Notes under the pieces: generated by a model
What the model was told of the DNA's origin: nothing
Seen by the model: the letters and a program-made list of their open reading frames with translations, nothing else
Databases searched by the model: none
Position numbers and translations under genes: made by a program
Source: Pomacea canaliculata
Taxonomy: Eukaryota; Mollusca; Gastropoda; Architaenioglossa; Ampullariidae
Assembly: GCF_003073045.1 (NCBI RefSeq)
Contig: NC_037596.1
Coordinates: 12,521,950-12,585,949 of the forward strand
Direction of reading: 5' to 3'
Length of the DNA: 64,000 nucleotides
In this document: one piece after another, positions 1 through 11,100 of the stretch
Layout of the letters: each line of letters begins with the position of its first letter
Numbering within the stretch: position 1 is the first letter of the stretch

Positions 1-1714
1 GGGAAAGAGTTAACTGTGACACAAAGCGGCTGGTGAACCCCCTTCACCAGAAGGTTTTGGGGGAGACGAGGTATGACGATTACTCAGGCCTTGGATACCA
101 AAGGAAGAAGACCTGCCCGAGTCACGACATGTAAATCTCGCGAGTTGAGATCATAGTAGAGCAGGGATGTGTCCATCGATGCTGGATGCGGCGCGATACT
201 GACCCCTTGTGAATAAACCTCACCTGTTCGCGGTTTTTATTATAGGGGGTGATTGAGCTGAAGCCCTTCTGAAGGAGGAAGAATAACCTCCCCAGACTAT
301 CCCTTGGTCGCCTTTGGTCCAACACCCAGCAGCACATGGGCTAGGAGCACCGTTAGCCCCATGACGTCACCGTGGAATACCTCTGCTATGACCCCGGACA
401 CCACCTGACATCACGGCCAGTGTGTATACGGCGTTCGCGTGTCGTCAACCGCTGAGTCACGCGGGGGAGTCCTTACCCCCACCCCTCCTCGGGGAAGGAT
501 TAACCGATTCTATGTGAATTGTATTTATGTGATGTGGATTCTAGTTGGCTGGAGATGCGTACAGCGACAACCCCAAGATAGTGGGGCTATGAACTGTGAG
601 TAACGTAAACAACGATTGCTAGAGCGGTTATAAGGCAGGTAACTGAGCCGAAACATTAGAACTGGAACCTTATTACTCAACAGTAGAAGAGAGTACGAGG
701 AGTGTCAAATCTTCATACTTCATACTTTTCTGAGATTGATCGTGGGAAGTATCCCGGATGCAAACATTGCATATCTCGTTTAGATTTTCGTTACCTGTGT
801 TAGGGTAAATTGTTATGAATACGTATTTTTGTCGTAGTCTGGAAATCCCACAGCAACTCGATAACACAATTAACATGATGTGGACAGCCTCAGGCAATCG
901 TTTTGCCGTGTGTTGAAAGAACGCGCACGTGTCTGGTTCTAGTGTGTTTGAACCATATATATATATATAAATCATGAGTTGATATTATTTTCTTCAGATA
1001 TCGTTTACCTCCCAGTGACAAGTCACGTTTAGACTAGGTCACTAGTAGCGTTTGATACAGCAGCCGACTAAATTGTAAAAGGAAATTATAAGTTCCCTAA
1101 GGGAGTACAGCTTCTTAGGGAGTTCGTCACCTTGATGACTTTATTCAGCAAACTGCTACAAACATAGACGGAGCAAAACAATAGATAACACTAAGTGCTT
1201 ATAAATCGACAGTATCTTAAAAGATCTTAGGTATTAGAGATGTAAAGATCACAATCTTCACAATCGTGCACAAAAAAAGTCTGAAAAATGAAGAATAAGT
1301 ATACATCGTGGTCTCAGTCTCTTGTTACAGTTCCCCAAAGTGTGTAGCTGCAACTTATAGGCTATTTATTTAATCCATAGAAAAATATGTTTAAGTTTAG
1401 ATAGGACTAAAACACGACTATCTCCACATCAAAACTAATGGTATTTGTATGAATATCAAAGCTAAGAGCAAGAATAAAGATAGACTGGGAGAATATACAG
1501 AAAAATTGTCTGCCATCGTTAACCTATAAAATCGAAAGTATTCCAAAAGTTACTATTTATTTAGTTACATTATATTCGATGAAACACAAATTTATGAAAC
1601 AAACTAATCAACACATCTTAATAAACGTCTTAGTACTGATCCTTTGTACCTACTAAAGGTTGCACTAATTTATAAACATTTAAATAATGTAGTTGAATGT
1701 TTTTCATTACTTAC
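1..1714. other. No gene recognised; GC-richer left edge
   Basis: Bases 1 to about 500 are clearly richer in G and C than the rest and may be the end of a retroelement, but I see no domain, terminal repeat or RNA gene. A short AT dinucleotide run sits near 955-968. The remainder up to the first exon is AT-rich. It should be intron or downstream sequence of minus-strand gene M1, whose 3' exons lie beyond the left edge. Confidence 0.4.
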
Positions 1715-2092
1715 ACAACACCTCAACACGTATCAGTCGGGTAGGTTTGGGAAGTTCACCTCTGGCAGTGGAGATTATCATCGCACTCAGTGACCTGGTG
1801 ACGACCTGAGAGATGTAGATGTCTAAAGCCACCACAGAGCTGCTCACGTGTCGTTGTTCCCAGTAGCAGGTAACTCCTGTCCTCGCACTCAAGTCCTTCT
1901 TAAACTCGCTAGTATAGTTTTTGCCGTAAAATAATACACATACAGTTCTCAAAACGTTTTCTTCACAAACCTCATAAAGAGCGTTAAACGTGTCTGTAGC
2001 ATCAGGACTTGTTGTAATGTTGATGGTGTAGTTGATATTGGTAGAACTATTTTCTTCTTTACTCAGGCTTTCGTTAAAGTTAGAAAACCCAC
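1715..2092 (-). CDS. M1 exon 2: divergent extracellular domain
   Basis: 378 nt in phase 1-1, with acceptor TTTTTTAG before 2092 and donor GTAAGT after 1715. It encodes about 126 residues with several Cys (VCE, VCV, TCYW, final LC) and N-glycosylation sequons near the start (NES, NSS, NYT, NIT). The C-terminal half (VTCYWEQRHVSSSVVALDI onward) is almost identical to the M2 copy at 33593-33216, while a central patch is strongly different. It may be a divergent V-type Ig-like fold, but the canonical Cys/Trp spacing is not obvious. Confidence 0.75.
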
Positions 2093-3539
2093 CTAAAAAA
2101 TATTATTTTTTCAGAAAAATGTTAAGATTTGGAAAGAATATCTGCTTCAGTAAATGTAAAGTGGTAATTTAAAAATTATATTTTCGTGTACAATACCCCA
2201 AGAATAACAACAGTACGGACGACATAGCAGTAGATAAAGTTATAAAGCATGGGTAACAGTAAGTAATTTGGGTCATGGAGATAAAGCAATGCGCATAGCT
2301 CCGTGACTTTTGCGTTATGACTTTTTCGTTTACAAGTCAATGTTAGTCTATAACTTTAAACTGTTCCTCTCAATCTTTTACCCCGATTGGTACCCGACCT
2401 TTACTCATCGTGATCATTTGGTATGTAGTCATGTATTTCAAACGAATATCAAGCCTCGTGCGCTAATTGACTTTGTTGGATGACAATTGTTTGATGACAA
2501 CTGTTCCGCAGTGGGTAAGAGATTTATTTTATTTATTTCTTTATTTGTAAAGGACGTAGAGCATAAAGTAGTGAAACAGTGACACTACTAAGCAGATATA
2601 CGGTACTGGCAATGTCCTTTTCCAATAATAGTTTGAATTTCACATCTCTTGCATCATATGCCTATGGAGACAAGTAATACAGATAGCTGTTTAATAAAGA
2701 GTACATGCTTTTAAGTTAAAAATATAAACACTGCAAAGAATGTCATGACCTAACCTTTTCAGGACCAAGGGACATATGTGTTTCATACTTTTAAATGGAC
2801 CTCAAATGTGATTCAAACAACTTAGAACAGTCAAATTTGTATGTTGCTTCTTTATTCTTTGTTTATTTTCTTTTTGAATCGATACACCATAAATGGTAAC
2901 CGAAAGGAAAAACCCAATGTCTTTGAGATATTTTTTTAAAATCCTGCGATTTATTGTGTGATAGCTTTACTTGTTGAGCAAAGTGAGTTGTACATGTAGC
3001 AGAAGGGAAGTCTTTCTAAACTGATGCGCAAGAAATCTTATCTGTGCTTTATTGGGAATACATTTTGTAATGGGATATCATGTTGTTCCATCCTTGAGAG
3101 ACTACTGGTCCACTGAACCGAATCTTTAGGTGTCATACTTTACTAGTGTGATGCCTTTGAGTCGCTTTGAAAGTATGAAGGAATGCCTTACATTTTGAAA
3201 ACGAATTCTGAAAAGATGTTTCCGAGAGCAGATCCTGACTTTAATTGAGCTTCTTAAAATTCTGCCTCTGATCACTCATTTCAATCAATACTTCCAAAAT
3301 GCACGTAACCCAAGCAAACAACAGTTAGTCTATGAACACATGATAACATTCTGGGGGAAGAAAGTCATGAAGCAATAAAAAAATAAACCAATAAAGATGT
3401 GATAAAGATTTGAAATGAAAGTGAATCTACCAAGAAGATAAGATTGTCATAGTCACTACTTACACGTCAGCAAAAGCGCTCCTTTCGTCAGCGTGGAAAG
3501 AACCACAAATGTACAGGAAACTTTCCTAAACGTGTTCAT
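1715..3539 (-). CDS. Gene M1 (5' part): putative IgSF-type membrane receptor
   Basis: Only the first two coding exons lie in the window (3539-3464 and 2092-1715, minus strand); the rest is off the left edge. The order is a start codon with signal peptide, then a 378-nt extracellular exon, both in phase 1. The gene is a paralogue of M2 at 34291-25475. Exon 2 has the same length in both, and the spacing of the two exons differs only modestly. By homology with M2 it should continue into Ig-like, transmembrane and Tyr-motif tail exons. It lies head to head with plus-strand gene P1. Assignment to the immunoglobulin superfamily comes from M2's later exons, not from the exons seen here. Function is unknown; a receptor role in recognition is inference. 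Confidence 0.65.
3464..3539 (-). CDS. M1 exon 1: signal peptide
   Basis: Starts at ATG (3539-3537) and encodes 25 codons plus one base, ending at donor GTAAGT (3463-3458). The peptide MNTFRKVSCTFVVLSTLTKG has a short basic n-region and a hydrophobic core typical of a secretory signal. The paralogous exon at 34291-34219 starts with MNTSKISCAFVILF, which supports this start. The exon ends in phase 1. Confidence 0.75.
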
Positions 3540-5476
3540 GGCAAAGTTGTTGCTAAGGTCTAGTCATTGTACACCACTGTCAAATCAGTAATAACCGGAA
3601 AATTATCTCAGGATGCTAAAGATCTCCCAAACATCCAGCCATCATAAGTTTCAGTTTCTGTGTATATTTTGGTACAGATTAACCACATTATGGTCAGTGT
3701 GGAATAAGGATCTGCCAGCTGTAAAGTGGTCTGTGCCTGTACTTCTTTTATTCTAAAAATGTAAGAACACTGTTACAAGACAAGGAGAAAGAGCACGCGT
3801 TGCCTCTATGCTTGATTGCGCCGTTAAAAACTCAATCTTGTTTTTAACTTCATATATATTTTTGTTAGATTTGCTCTAGTTCTACAGGCTAGAATGATTT
3901 TTCTAGTAGTTACTGGATTACGTAGATACTTTTTCTGTAAGTATCGAGTTAGGTGGTTTTTAATGATGGCCTGGTCAGTCACTGTAGATTATATTTGATT
4001 CTTACAGTTTTAATTTTCATTATTACTATTGAAAGTTAGGTGGAAAACCTTAATGTGAGGGGTTTAATTGTTTTATTTTTATTGTTTCTAGTTTATATAC
4101 AGGTCCTACGATCTTTACCTTTTGTGTATCATCTAAAAATAGTGTTTACTGTGTGGCTTGTTAATTTCTAGCAACTTTCAGATGAAAGCAAAATTATTTT
4201 TCATACTAGATCGTTCAGTACAGCCGGAAAATATGAAGTTATCTTAGTCCTTTACTGCACAGCCACAGTCCTTAAGACATTTGAGTTACAGGGCCTAGGC
4301 TTTATTTTCTAGACTAGAATATAGACGCTGCAAACGCTAACTGATGTAGGCTTTTAAAAACAATTTCACATCTACACATGGATGTAACTTATTTCCGATT
4401 TTAGTATGTTCTTACTAGGTAGTATAAACACGTGATATTGGTTCTGCGCTTCTCGTAGAAGAAAATTGTTTATGCATGAAAGGTATTTCGGGAATACAAC
4501 GGGATTTTCCGATTAAATTACTTAGAATGACGAACATTTTTTCCTGTTAACTGCTAAAACGAGGCATGAGACAAGAGAACTTCCGGCTTATTCACATTTC
4601 AGATTATCTACAAAAACGAGGCATGAGACAAGAAAGCTTCCGGTTTATTCACATTCTTGTTACGGCTCGCCGAGACTAACAAAGAGACTAAGTGTTGGTC
4701 TTGGTAGACAGACAGCAATCGAGTCGAAGCTTATGAAAGATGGGCCTAGGCTTTATTTTATGGACTGGGAGATTGCGCTTCAAAAGGTAACTGACAAAGG
4801 CTTTAAATGACGACTTCACATCTAGTGTGTTGTTATTAGTAATATTATTCTTTGTATGGTACATACTAATTGCTATACTTGTAGTCGTTTCGGTAATGTT
4901 TAGTAAAATTCATGTTTTGAGCTAAAAATAATTCATAGCTAATAACTCCCTGCTACTATCTCACCGTCGCCATATATTTGTCATATTTTATAAAGTCCCA
5001 TATTGTTGTGCCTCAAAAGTCAACCTAAACAAAGAGAATATTTACTTCATTTACCACAAAAGGTGTTTTCCCACTAAAACATTATATTATTTTAATAACT
5101 ATTTTTTGGAATAATACTTATGATATACTTGAAAAACCTTATCAATGTTATCTGCACAAAGAGAGGATGTTTACATTGATGACATGAGCCACTTATATAT
5201 GTGTAAATACGTGTGTCATGTTAACAGTAATTTAATATGCCATGTTAAAAGATATACGGTCTTTGACGCCTGTAACCTTTAATTTAGGAAAATTTTTTTT
5301 TTAGATTTGCAAGACTTTTACACTGACTGGAACAAGAATAAGTACATAGTGACTGAAGTTTAGAGTATTATTCGATTAGTCATTAGTGAGTGCTTTGTTG
5401 TGCTTGACTCTAAGCTTCATTAATTTTTTGTTTGATTTTTAATTATGAAGTGGAACTTTTTTCAGGACTGTGTTGA
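3540..5476. repeat. M1/P1 head-to-head intergenic DNA with local repeats
   Basis: Between the divergent genes. It contains two copies of a locus-specific repeat with the core GGGCCTAGGCTTTATTTT (about 4291 and 4742). It also has a 45-bp near-direct repeat beginning AAAACGAGGCATGAGACAAG at about 4557 and 4612. The same core recurs at 34669, 35369, 36655 and 37101 in the second intergenic region. No exon with splice sites was recognised. Promoters of M1 and P1 are expected here but no clear TATA or initiator could be assigned. Confidence 0.45.
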
Positions 5477-6720
5477 ATGTCGCAAACCTGGGACAGGGTC
5501 CGTAGATTTGGTAGGGGGTACGATTTCTATCACCAGTCCAACCCACCGTCTATACCCCCACCAAATCCACGTCGACACTTACCGCGTGCTACCACACTAA
5601 ATTGCTTATTAATTATCAATTCTAACCAGCTCGAGCCCCCAAGCACGCATACCCCAATGGAAAACACGAGGCAATTTAGTGTATTAAAAGAACGTTAATT
5701 ATTATTTCCAGAAGTTCATACAAACCCAAAAATATTACAATTACAAAGTATGAACCCTTGATCGTTGTCTAGACCGTCCCGTTACCTAATTATTTCCCCT
5801 ACTTCTAATATGTCCAGATAACTGAGAGCCAGATCTAACCTTATCTGTCATACACACAATACTGCTCACACACTCTCCCCATACACTCCTTACGCATACG
5901 CCACTTAGCTGTGTCAAGCTTTGGTTGTGTATGGACTGTCTCGCAGGATACACACACACAACGGTCACTGGTATTGTCCACTGGCTAGCGTCGTATGGAG
6001 ATTTCTCTCGCCGCGCCACAGAAGAAATATTGTTCCAGACTTCGGTCTTCTGTTGACTGGTGCGCGACGAGAGGAGTATGAAGAAGGTGCACCTCAAAAG
6101 GTCGCCAGTGGTCCTGACGACCTCCGCGTGGAACACCGCACCGATCCGGTGGCCGAGCAACTTGTTGAGTTGTTGTTAGGTCGAACAAAGTTGCTCTGGC
6201 GTACGTGCAGGTACGACGGTGAGGCTTAGCTCAGATCTAGGGAGATGTCCTTTTCTCCGTGGTTTGAACCAGAAGCCCAGCTAGCCGTTACGACGAAGAT
6301 CAGACGAAGTTACTCTCCTGCACGCCAGGGACGACGGTGTGGCTTAATTTGCCTTCGAGGACGATGTCCTTTTTCGCTCAGAGGTTATTTCGTCTGAAGC
6401 TTGGTGGAAGGACAACTGCACACAAAGACTTGAGACACGAAAGTCACGGAAGTCTTCCCCTCAGAGGTTTTCGCACAAAAGCACAGGTGGTCGTCTAGAT
6501 CTTTCTTTTCTAGTCGAAACGCTCAGCTTGTAACTCTCGATCATTCAGCCCAATAACCGTCTTGTTGGCCAGTCATACCACCTGACACACCACAACCAAT
6601 CACGCCTCACAGCCACCACGAGCTTAAGCTCCCACCCGCATCCGCGTAAATGACGCAATTTCTCTCTATGACGCAATTTCTAGAGAGAGAGAAATTACGT
6701 CATATCTAGAATAAAATAGA
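5477..6720. other. GC-richer segment, probable unclassified insertion
   Basis: Base composition is GC-richer than the flanks and the segment has no counterpart in the second duplicate. It contains a diverged tandem repeat of roughly 110 bp around 6190-6390, and overlapping open frames on both strands (about 5786-6229) that look like no protein I know. Near 6650-6705 a sequence repeats ATGACGCAATTTCT twice and is followed by its inverted copy ending in AATTACGTCAT, which could form a hairpin. It may be retroelement LTR-like DNA, but ends were not identified. Confidence 0.3.
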
Positions 6721-7280
6721 TGTACAAACACACACTACAGCCCTATCCCACTCTTTCACGACATGAAAATAAGATATCTTAGATAATAATAGGGATTTTT
6801 GATGTATTTTTATTAGTTTCTGTAGTATAGTTGATAAAGAAAAACAAAAAAGACATTTTCTGAAGAAAAAAAAATGTGCAAATGGTTAGGCGTCTAAGTG
6901 TCTGTGACCTCAACAAAAAAATGGTGCAGGAGAAGGGAAATAATCAAAGTCGCTTGTTTCAGTTTCGAATTCCTTTGTCTTCCCTCTCACTAGCATTCAT
7001 AACTGCCTTCAAGGAATGTTTGTTTCCTCCATCCCAAGTTACTTTTTTTTTTGTCAGAGGTGTCAATTACTAACTCTGACTTTTCATTTACAGTATTTCT
7101 GTATTTTTCTCATAATGTTTCCCAAGGTAATATATGAGACATTGCTGACATCATCCCCGTCTACTCAGAGCGCAGAAAGCATCTTTACCTGACAGGTCAA
7201 ACTCAGGTGCTCAACATAAGCTGAAGCTTCACACGACTGTCTTGTGATTAGATGTCCGTTTTCTGACAGGTAGTAATCTT

Positions 7281-7647
7281 CAGGGTTGTCCATGGGACAT
7301 ATTTTTCTATCCCATCCCATCCCGTCCCATGGCAATTTATGCCTGTCCCATCCCGTCCCATCCCACGGGATGTTTCCCATGGGATTCCCATGGTATTAAC
7401 AATCCTATGGACAACACTGAAAACCACTTTTCAGCTTTTGTTCTATAATTCCTGCTACTTCACATACAATAGATGATTCAGAGGAAAGATTAAATCCTTG
7501 ATGAATGAAATAACAGTAAATTTATTTTGCAATATCAAGTATCGACTACCATGGGAAACACAAATGTGTGCTGTCCCGTCCCATCCCATCCCATGGGACG
7601 TTTCCCATGGGATTCCCATGGGATTCCCATTCCTATGGACAACACTG
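7281..7647. mobile_element. hAT-type MITE rich in CCCAT repeats
   Basis: The ends are inverted (left CAGGGTTGTCCATGGGA, right complement CAGTGTTGTCCATAGGA), and a perfect 8-bp target duplication GTAATCTT lies at 7273-7280 and 7648-7655. Eight-base target duplications with CA..TG ends are characteristic of hAT elements. The arms consist of runs of CCCAT/CCCGT and ATGGGA. The second duplicate (near 40335-40350) lacks it, so it inserted after the duplication or was lost there. Confidence 0.85.
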
Positions 7648-8068
7648 GTAATCTTTGTATATATAGGTTAGCCTTTCTTCACAACCTTTGTAATTTATTA
7701 TGATATTTACCATGGTCATTGTTGTTTAAACATATCTATCAAATGTTTTTATTACATATCGGAAATGCCTAAGTCTCTCTGTACCTAAATATACGACACT
7801 GATTACCCATCAAGTTTGAAGTAAACCCACAATTGCTTTTAAAAAAGGTTTTACTGTTTTACTAAATTTATATAAAACTCTCCGCTTACTGTGATTTCAG
7901 TAAGATCATTTCTAAGCATAAAAAGACATGAAAACAGATTTACCTTTTAACATAAAACTGATTTTCGGAACGTAATATTTTTATCTTATCAGTAAGCTAT
8001 TGTTATTATGATAAAACTAATAGCCAATTAATATTCATAACAGACTTTTGTGTTTGTGTATATTGCAG

Positions 8069-8197
8069 ATATTACCACCATGAGCTGTGAAATTAAGAAC
8101 AAAGAGTGTCCGTTTGAAATACAATGCTTATTTCCCACGGCTGCTAATGATACACGACCTTTTACTCTTTACTTTTATTCTTCCCAGGGAAGTCAAG
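8069..8197 (+). CDS. P1 exon: first half of Ig-like domain
   Basis: 129 nt, acceptor ATTGCAG, donor GTAAGG, phase 1-1. Encodes MSCEIKNKECPFEIQCLF and TLYFYSSQGSQ, with Cys residues fitting an Ig B strand. A Kozak-like ATG inside (8079) is unlikely to be the true start, because no signal peptide follows and the exon has a good acceptor. It differs from the P2 copy at 40746-40874 only by replacement changes. Confidence 0.8.
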
Positions 8198-11100
8198 GTA
8201 AGGAATCGGAGAGCAGTGTGCCTCACTGACCGTTTATCCGATCCTCATCCGTGCTTCTACTAAAATAATCAATTTTTAATTAGATCAACTTTTTTCATTT
8301 CTACCCATAGCCGTAACAAAAAATTCCTCTTAAATGAGACGTTCAAAAGGCCAACAGACTAACACGTCAAACGCTAAATAAAGCTTAAAGCTCCTGGCAA
8401 GTTCATAAAACATATATCTATCATCAGCTTGTGATAAGGTACTCAATTTCTTCTTCTTCTGGGCGCGAAAGACGACAGTTTCACTCCAAATCTTCCGGCT
8501 TTTGTAAGACTCGGTTCTCAGAAGCTGTTACATCGGCGACAAGTACAAATTGAAACATTGCTACTGTACTAGCAATCTACACAGACTAGTCTACAACTTC
8601 TATTAAAAATATATGATAAATTAAAATATTAATCAGTGCTCTATCACCAAAGAACATAATAAATCTGATATGTGTTTTAGCGTGGACAGTCAAATAATAT
8701 CAATGAATAACAAATAATAAGTAAACAAAAGGAATGAGACAACTTATAAGGTTAGTAGCCAATTACCTTTACAAATGTTTTTTATCAAGGTAGTGTTTGC
8801 TTTTTCAATTTGACTCTGTCATGACTTGTACAGATGTTATAGTTGACACCGACATTATCACAGATTCAGCTGCAAATGATACAGGCCCTCGATATTTCTT
8901 TCTAGCAAAATACAAGTGTAGACGTAAAAAATTGGTAATAGTAAATAATTTTGTGTTTGTGTGAGAGAGATAGTGAGACATTAAATTATACATGCTGGGT
9001 GTTTGCTGTATTCTACTTTTTGATTATGTTTTAAGCTGTCATTAAATTGTCTTAAATTGTAAGAGATTAATAATAATTTCATACAGTACTTACATGCTGA
9101 GTAGTCTTCCTGGAATTTGTTCTTCCAATTTGAACTCAGGTGAAAGCCCTGTAGTGCATGCTCGTAAGCAGAAACAGGAGTAACAAAATTGTATACTTCT
9201 TTTTTTGTCTTTTAATTAATAATCAGCTAAATATTAAAGCGTCAATTCATTCTTTGTTGTCTGCTTTTTGTGCTCTCTCAGCATCTTCATCTAGAATCTC
9301 GGAGTCTGAGAACCCACATTCCTTAGGTCCAAATCTAGCTAAATTCTTCAAGACTATGCACACTGTACTGTTAATGTTTGCTATTAGAGAGATATTGAGT
9401 GAAATCATTCAAGGTGTTTGAAGCATCAGTAAGATCGTCAGGCATAGGGTTGGTCGGATCACAGGAAGTGACGTAGCACGTTCATCGCTCACGAGAAAGG
9501 GGACTTTACAGGAACTGTTGTTACAGATGCAAATCGCCAACTTAAAAAAAAACTAGTTAAGAAATTGCATTTCAGGTACCGCAATGTACAGAATATTATT
9601 ATATTGTCTCTTTCTACCAGACCAGTAGTGTGTGTAAAACTCAGACATTATGGAAATGTCACACACCTTATTGAAAAGTCTCAAATTGAAGAGTGTACTC
9701 TAAATTTTATGTTTTCATGTTGTTTTCATCTACTTGATAAACAATCTAGACTGTCTACTTTAATCGTAAACCATCTAAAATTCTTTTAATAAAAATGATT
9801 TCTTTTAATTTCTTCCGCAGAACGAGTGCTTGTCTGTGCGTACAACGGACACCATACATGCTTTCAGGAAAAAGGCTTCGACATCACACATACAGGTTAT
9901 AACGATGTCACCATCACAGTTCCTGACACATTTGCAACAAGTAAAGGTTTATTTGGTTGCCAGAAAGGAGACATTCCTATGGTTAAAAATTGTTTGTACA
10001 ATCCTCCAGGTAAGATTTTCTGAAACTGTATAATGTGGGTTTTTTTAACACAACGATACAACTTTAAATGGCTAGCAGACTAACACCCCAAACACTAAAT
10101 AAAGTATAAAGCTCCTGGCAAGTTAATCAAACATATATCTATTATCATTTGGTATCAAAGTCCTCAATTATTTGATTTCATTATAGAACAAACCTTTTCA
10201 TGAGGTTAAAACAACTTTGCAGGGAATACGGTGAACACTCAGGGTACCAAGACTATAAAATAGGAAAAAGATGTAAACAAAGAACAATTCAAATATATAG
10301 AATTTCTTGAAAAAAAGTTAGATGTTTTGCTGTAAAATGTTAACTTCTTGCACAGCGAAGATGGATTTTTAAAATTTTTATATTTTTAATTCTTTTACAT
10401 ACAATATAATTAACCACTGGTGATACATAAATTCAGAAAAATGCTCTTAATGCGTGCTGAAAAAGGGAAGCAAAAAGTAGAATCCTCAGGGGTGAATCGT
10501 TATTACTCACCACGAATAACAGAGATTAATAAATATTTATAGCTATGAAAATATAATTTTACATTGAGGGAATCAAATCTAAACAAGAGAAAAGAACGAA
10601 TTGTAATATCATAAGAAAAAAATGGGCGCGACAGAAAAAGGCGAGAATCCTTTAATGACAATTAGGTTGATATTCTGCTTACGGATGCCTTTTGACTGGT
10701 AAGAAAAAACTTTTATTTAAGAACGGAGTACGCCGTAAATTAATCCAGACCAAATTACTATTTTCAGGTTTCTTTAGCACTTTATCAAAAAGAAACATCA
10801 ATCACTAGAATGTCGTAACTTTTTATGTCATTGTTAGTAGTCTTTATTTTGCAGACAGAAAGAATTAAATGCTTTTGTTAAATACAAATTTATTGAACTG
10901 TTTATGTTGATTAGTTCATTATGACAAATAATTTCCATCACTCATAAAATTATCAACTTACATGACACAAAATCAAGATTAGCACTTTTTTTTTACTCAG
11001 ACATGAGAAAATCTTTAATCCCTGACGCAATGAATATAAAAGTAATATCCCAAGCTCTCCTTCGTGATTTGTGATGTTCACACATTCTGATGCATTTTAC

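Noticed and set aside
5786..6229. Overlapping frames of 102 and 124 codons on opposite strands
   Set aside because: They overlap each other in GC-rich repetitive DNA, where stops are rare. Neither resembles a known protein.
6650..6705. Possible CRISPR-like or attachment repeat
   Set aside because: Only two short direct units and one inverted copy in a eukaryotic context; better read as a simple hairpin.
8079..8081. Kozak-like ATG (ACCACCATGA) as the start of P1, and its twin in P2
   Set aside because: It lies inside an exon with a strong acceptor, no signal peptide follows, and an extracellular Ig-like domain needs one. The real start is probably in an unseen upstream exon.
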